This document shows positions 7,038 through 7,643 of a stretch of 7,643 nucleotides of DNA, one piece after another (position 1 is the first letter of the stretch; each line of letters starts with the position of its first letter). The DNA is from Anaerolineae bacterium. Its GTDB lineage: Bacteria; Chloroflexota; Anaerolineae; JAFGEY01. The stretch covers positions 1-7,643 of the forward strand of contig JAFGEY010000254.1 in NCBI GenBank assembly GCA_016931365.1, read 5' to 3'. The notes under the pieces were generated by a model that was not told the origin of the DNA, did no database searches, and was given only the letters and a program-made list of their open reading frames with translations. Both the position numbers and the translations under genes were made by a program.

Positions 7038-7641
7038 CGATACGTTCCCGGTGGCGGGCGCGAATCGCCTCGACCATTGCTCCGGTGATGGGCTGCGTGC
7101 CGATCTGCCGGTCGCCCTCCCACCAGCCGTGAAAGTCCGAGCCGCCGCCGATCAACAGGTTGAACTGTTCGGCCAGTGTCCCAAAATAGGCACGGGCGCG
7201 CTCGTCGAGGCGGCGATGGTAGATTTCGATGCCGTCCAGCCCCCATTCGACCAGTTGGGCAAGCTGTCCCTCGTCGATCCAATGACCGGAACACTTGACC
7301 GCCGTGGGATGGGCCAGAATCGCCACCCCGCCCGCCCGCCGAATTTCGGCGATGGCCCGTTCGATGGTCAAGCGGCTGGGGCGGACCTCGTGCCAGCAGT
7401 CGAAGACGAGCGGAGCGGCTTCGTCCCAGTGGGCGGCGTAGCCTTTGCGCTGCACGGCCTGCACGATCTGCATCAGCCCGCCGTAGCGCGGGTTTTCGGT
7501 TAGCAGATCGGCCATCGTCAGCGGATAGCCGTCAGCGGTGAGGCGGGCACAGCACTCGGCCGCGCGATCGTGCAGGTCTTGAAGAATGCCGGCTTCAAAG
7601 GCCTGAAAATCCGGATCGTCCAGATCGATCCAGTAGCCGAG
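7030..7641 (-). CDS. PHP-domain metal-dependent phosphoesterase, C-terminal part (5' end outside window)
   Basis: This is the last 203 residues of a protein of the PHP family related to TrpH/YciV (RNase AM), usually 270-290 residues long. The frame stays open to the right edge, so the internal ATG at 7515 is not the start; the missing part should hold the HxH metal motif. Counting from the first full codon at 7641, the visible part begins 'LGYWIDLDDPDF', the segment just after a family metal-binding His. It continues with a helical linker, then 'AGGVAILAHP' (H111), 'GLDGIEIYH' (139 is the Glu) and 'GGGSDFHG' with D169 and H171, all of which match conserved PHP positions. Known relatives hydrolyse nucleoside 3',5'-bisphosphates or trim RNA 5' ends; which activity applies here is inference. 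The region where relatives carry an 'R-x-H-[IF]-A' helix reads 'NPRYGGLMQ' instead. It is the first visible gene of the PHP-Nudix-MFS group, overlapping the Nudix gene by 8 bp. Confidence 0.9.
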   Translation of the reverse strand, partial: LGYWIDLDDPDFQAFEAGILQDLHDRAAECCARLTADGYPLTMADLLTENPRYGGLMQIVQAVQRKGYAAHWDEAAPLVFDCWHEVRPSRLTIERAIAEIRRAGGVAILAHPTAVKCSGHWIDEGQLAQLVEWGLDGIEIYHRRLDERARAYFGTLAEQFNLLIGGGSDFHGWWEGDRQIGTQPITGAMVEAIRARHRERIGG

Positions 7642-7643
7642 CA

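Noticed and set aside
7030..7515. A short 161-residue PHP protein starting at the ATG at 7515
   Set aside because: The frame remains open to the window edge and the upstream residues (LGYWIDLDDPDF and on) match the PHP family, so this ATG is internal.

Overview
This is a GC-rich bacterial window with tightly packed genes. It holds eight protein-coding genes in two converging blocks. Base use, the single-domain actinobacterial/Chloroflexi-style methionyl-tRNA synthetase, and a palindromic intergenic repeat of the 'GTAGGGGCGAGGC...' kind suggest a Chloroflexota (Anaerolineae-like) genome. That placement is inference from memory of such genomes; no marker here proves it.

Plus strand, left to right: the 3' end of trpS (tryptophanyl-tRNA synthetase); a divergent Ham1/RdgB-like nucleotide-housekeeping protein overlapping it by ATGA; a roughly 100-bp inverted-repeat element (1089-1191) that separates this pair from the next group; an RraA/HMG-aldolase-fold protein; a secernin-type C69 peptidase with a Cys2 nucleophile; and a complete metG (methionyl-tRNA synthetase). 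The last three genes have short gaps (50 and 16 bp) and good Shine-Dalgarno sequences, so they could form one transcript.

A near-ideal bidirectional terminator (5170-5210, 18-bp perfect stem flanked by A and T tracts) closes both blocks. On the minus strand, transcribed from the right edge towards it, lie a PHP-domain metal-dependent phosphoesterase (5' end outside the window), a Nudix hydrolase overlapping it by 8 bp, and an MFS permease of the UMF1 type 17 bp further on. These look like one operon.

Most of the window is ordinary housekeeping and small-molecule metabolism, and I see no CRISPR array, transposase, phage, toxin-antitoxin or other defence-like cassette. The points most worth a second look are the Ham1/RdgB-like protein that has lost the usual C-terminal substrate-binding motifs, the repeat element that supplies this gene's stop codon, the atypical active-site positions in the RraA-like protein, and the translationally coupled PHP-Nudix pair.
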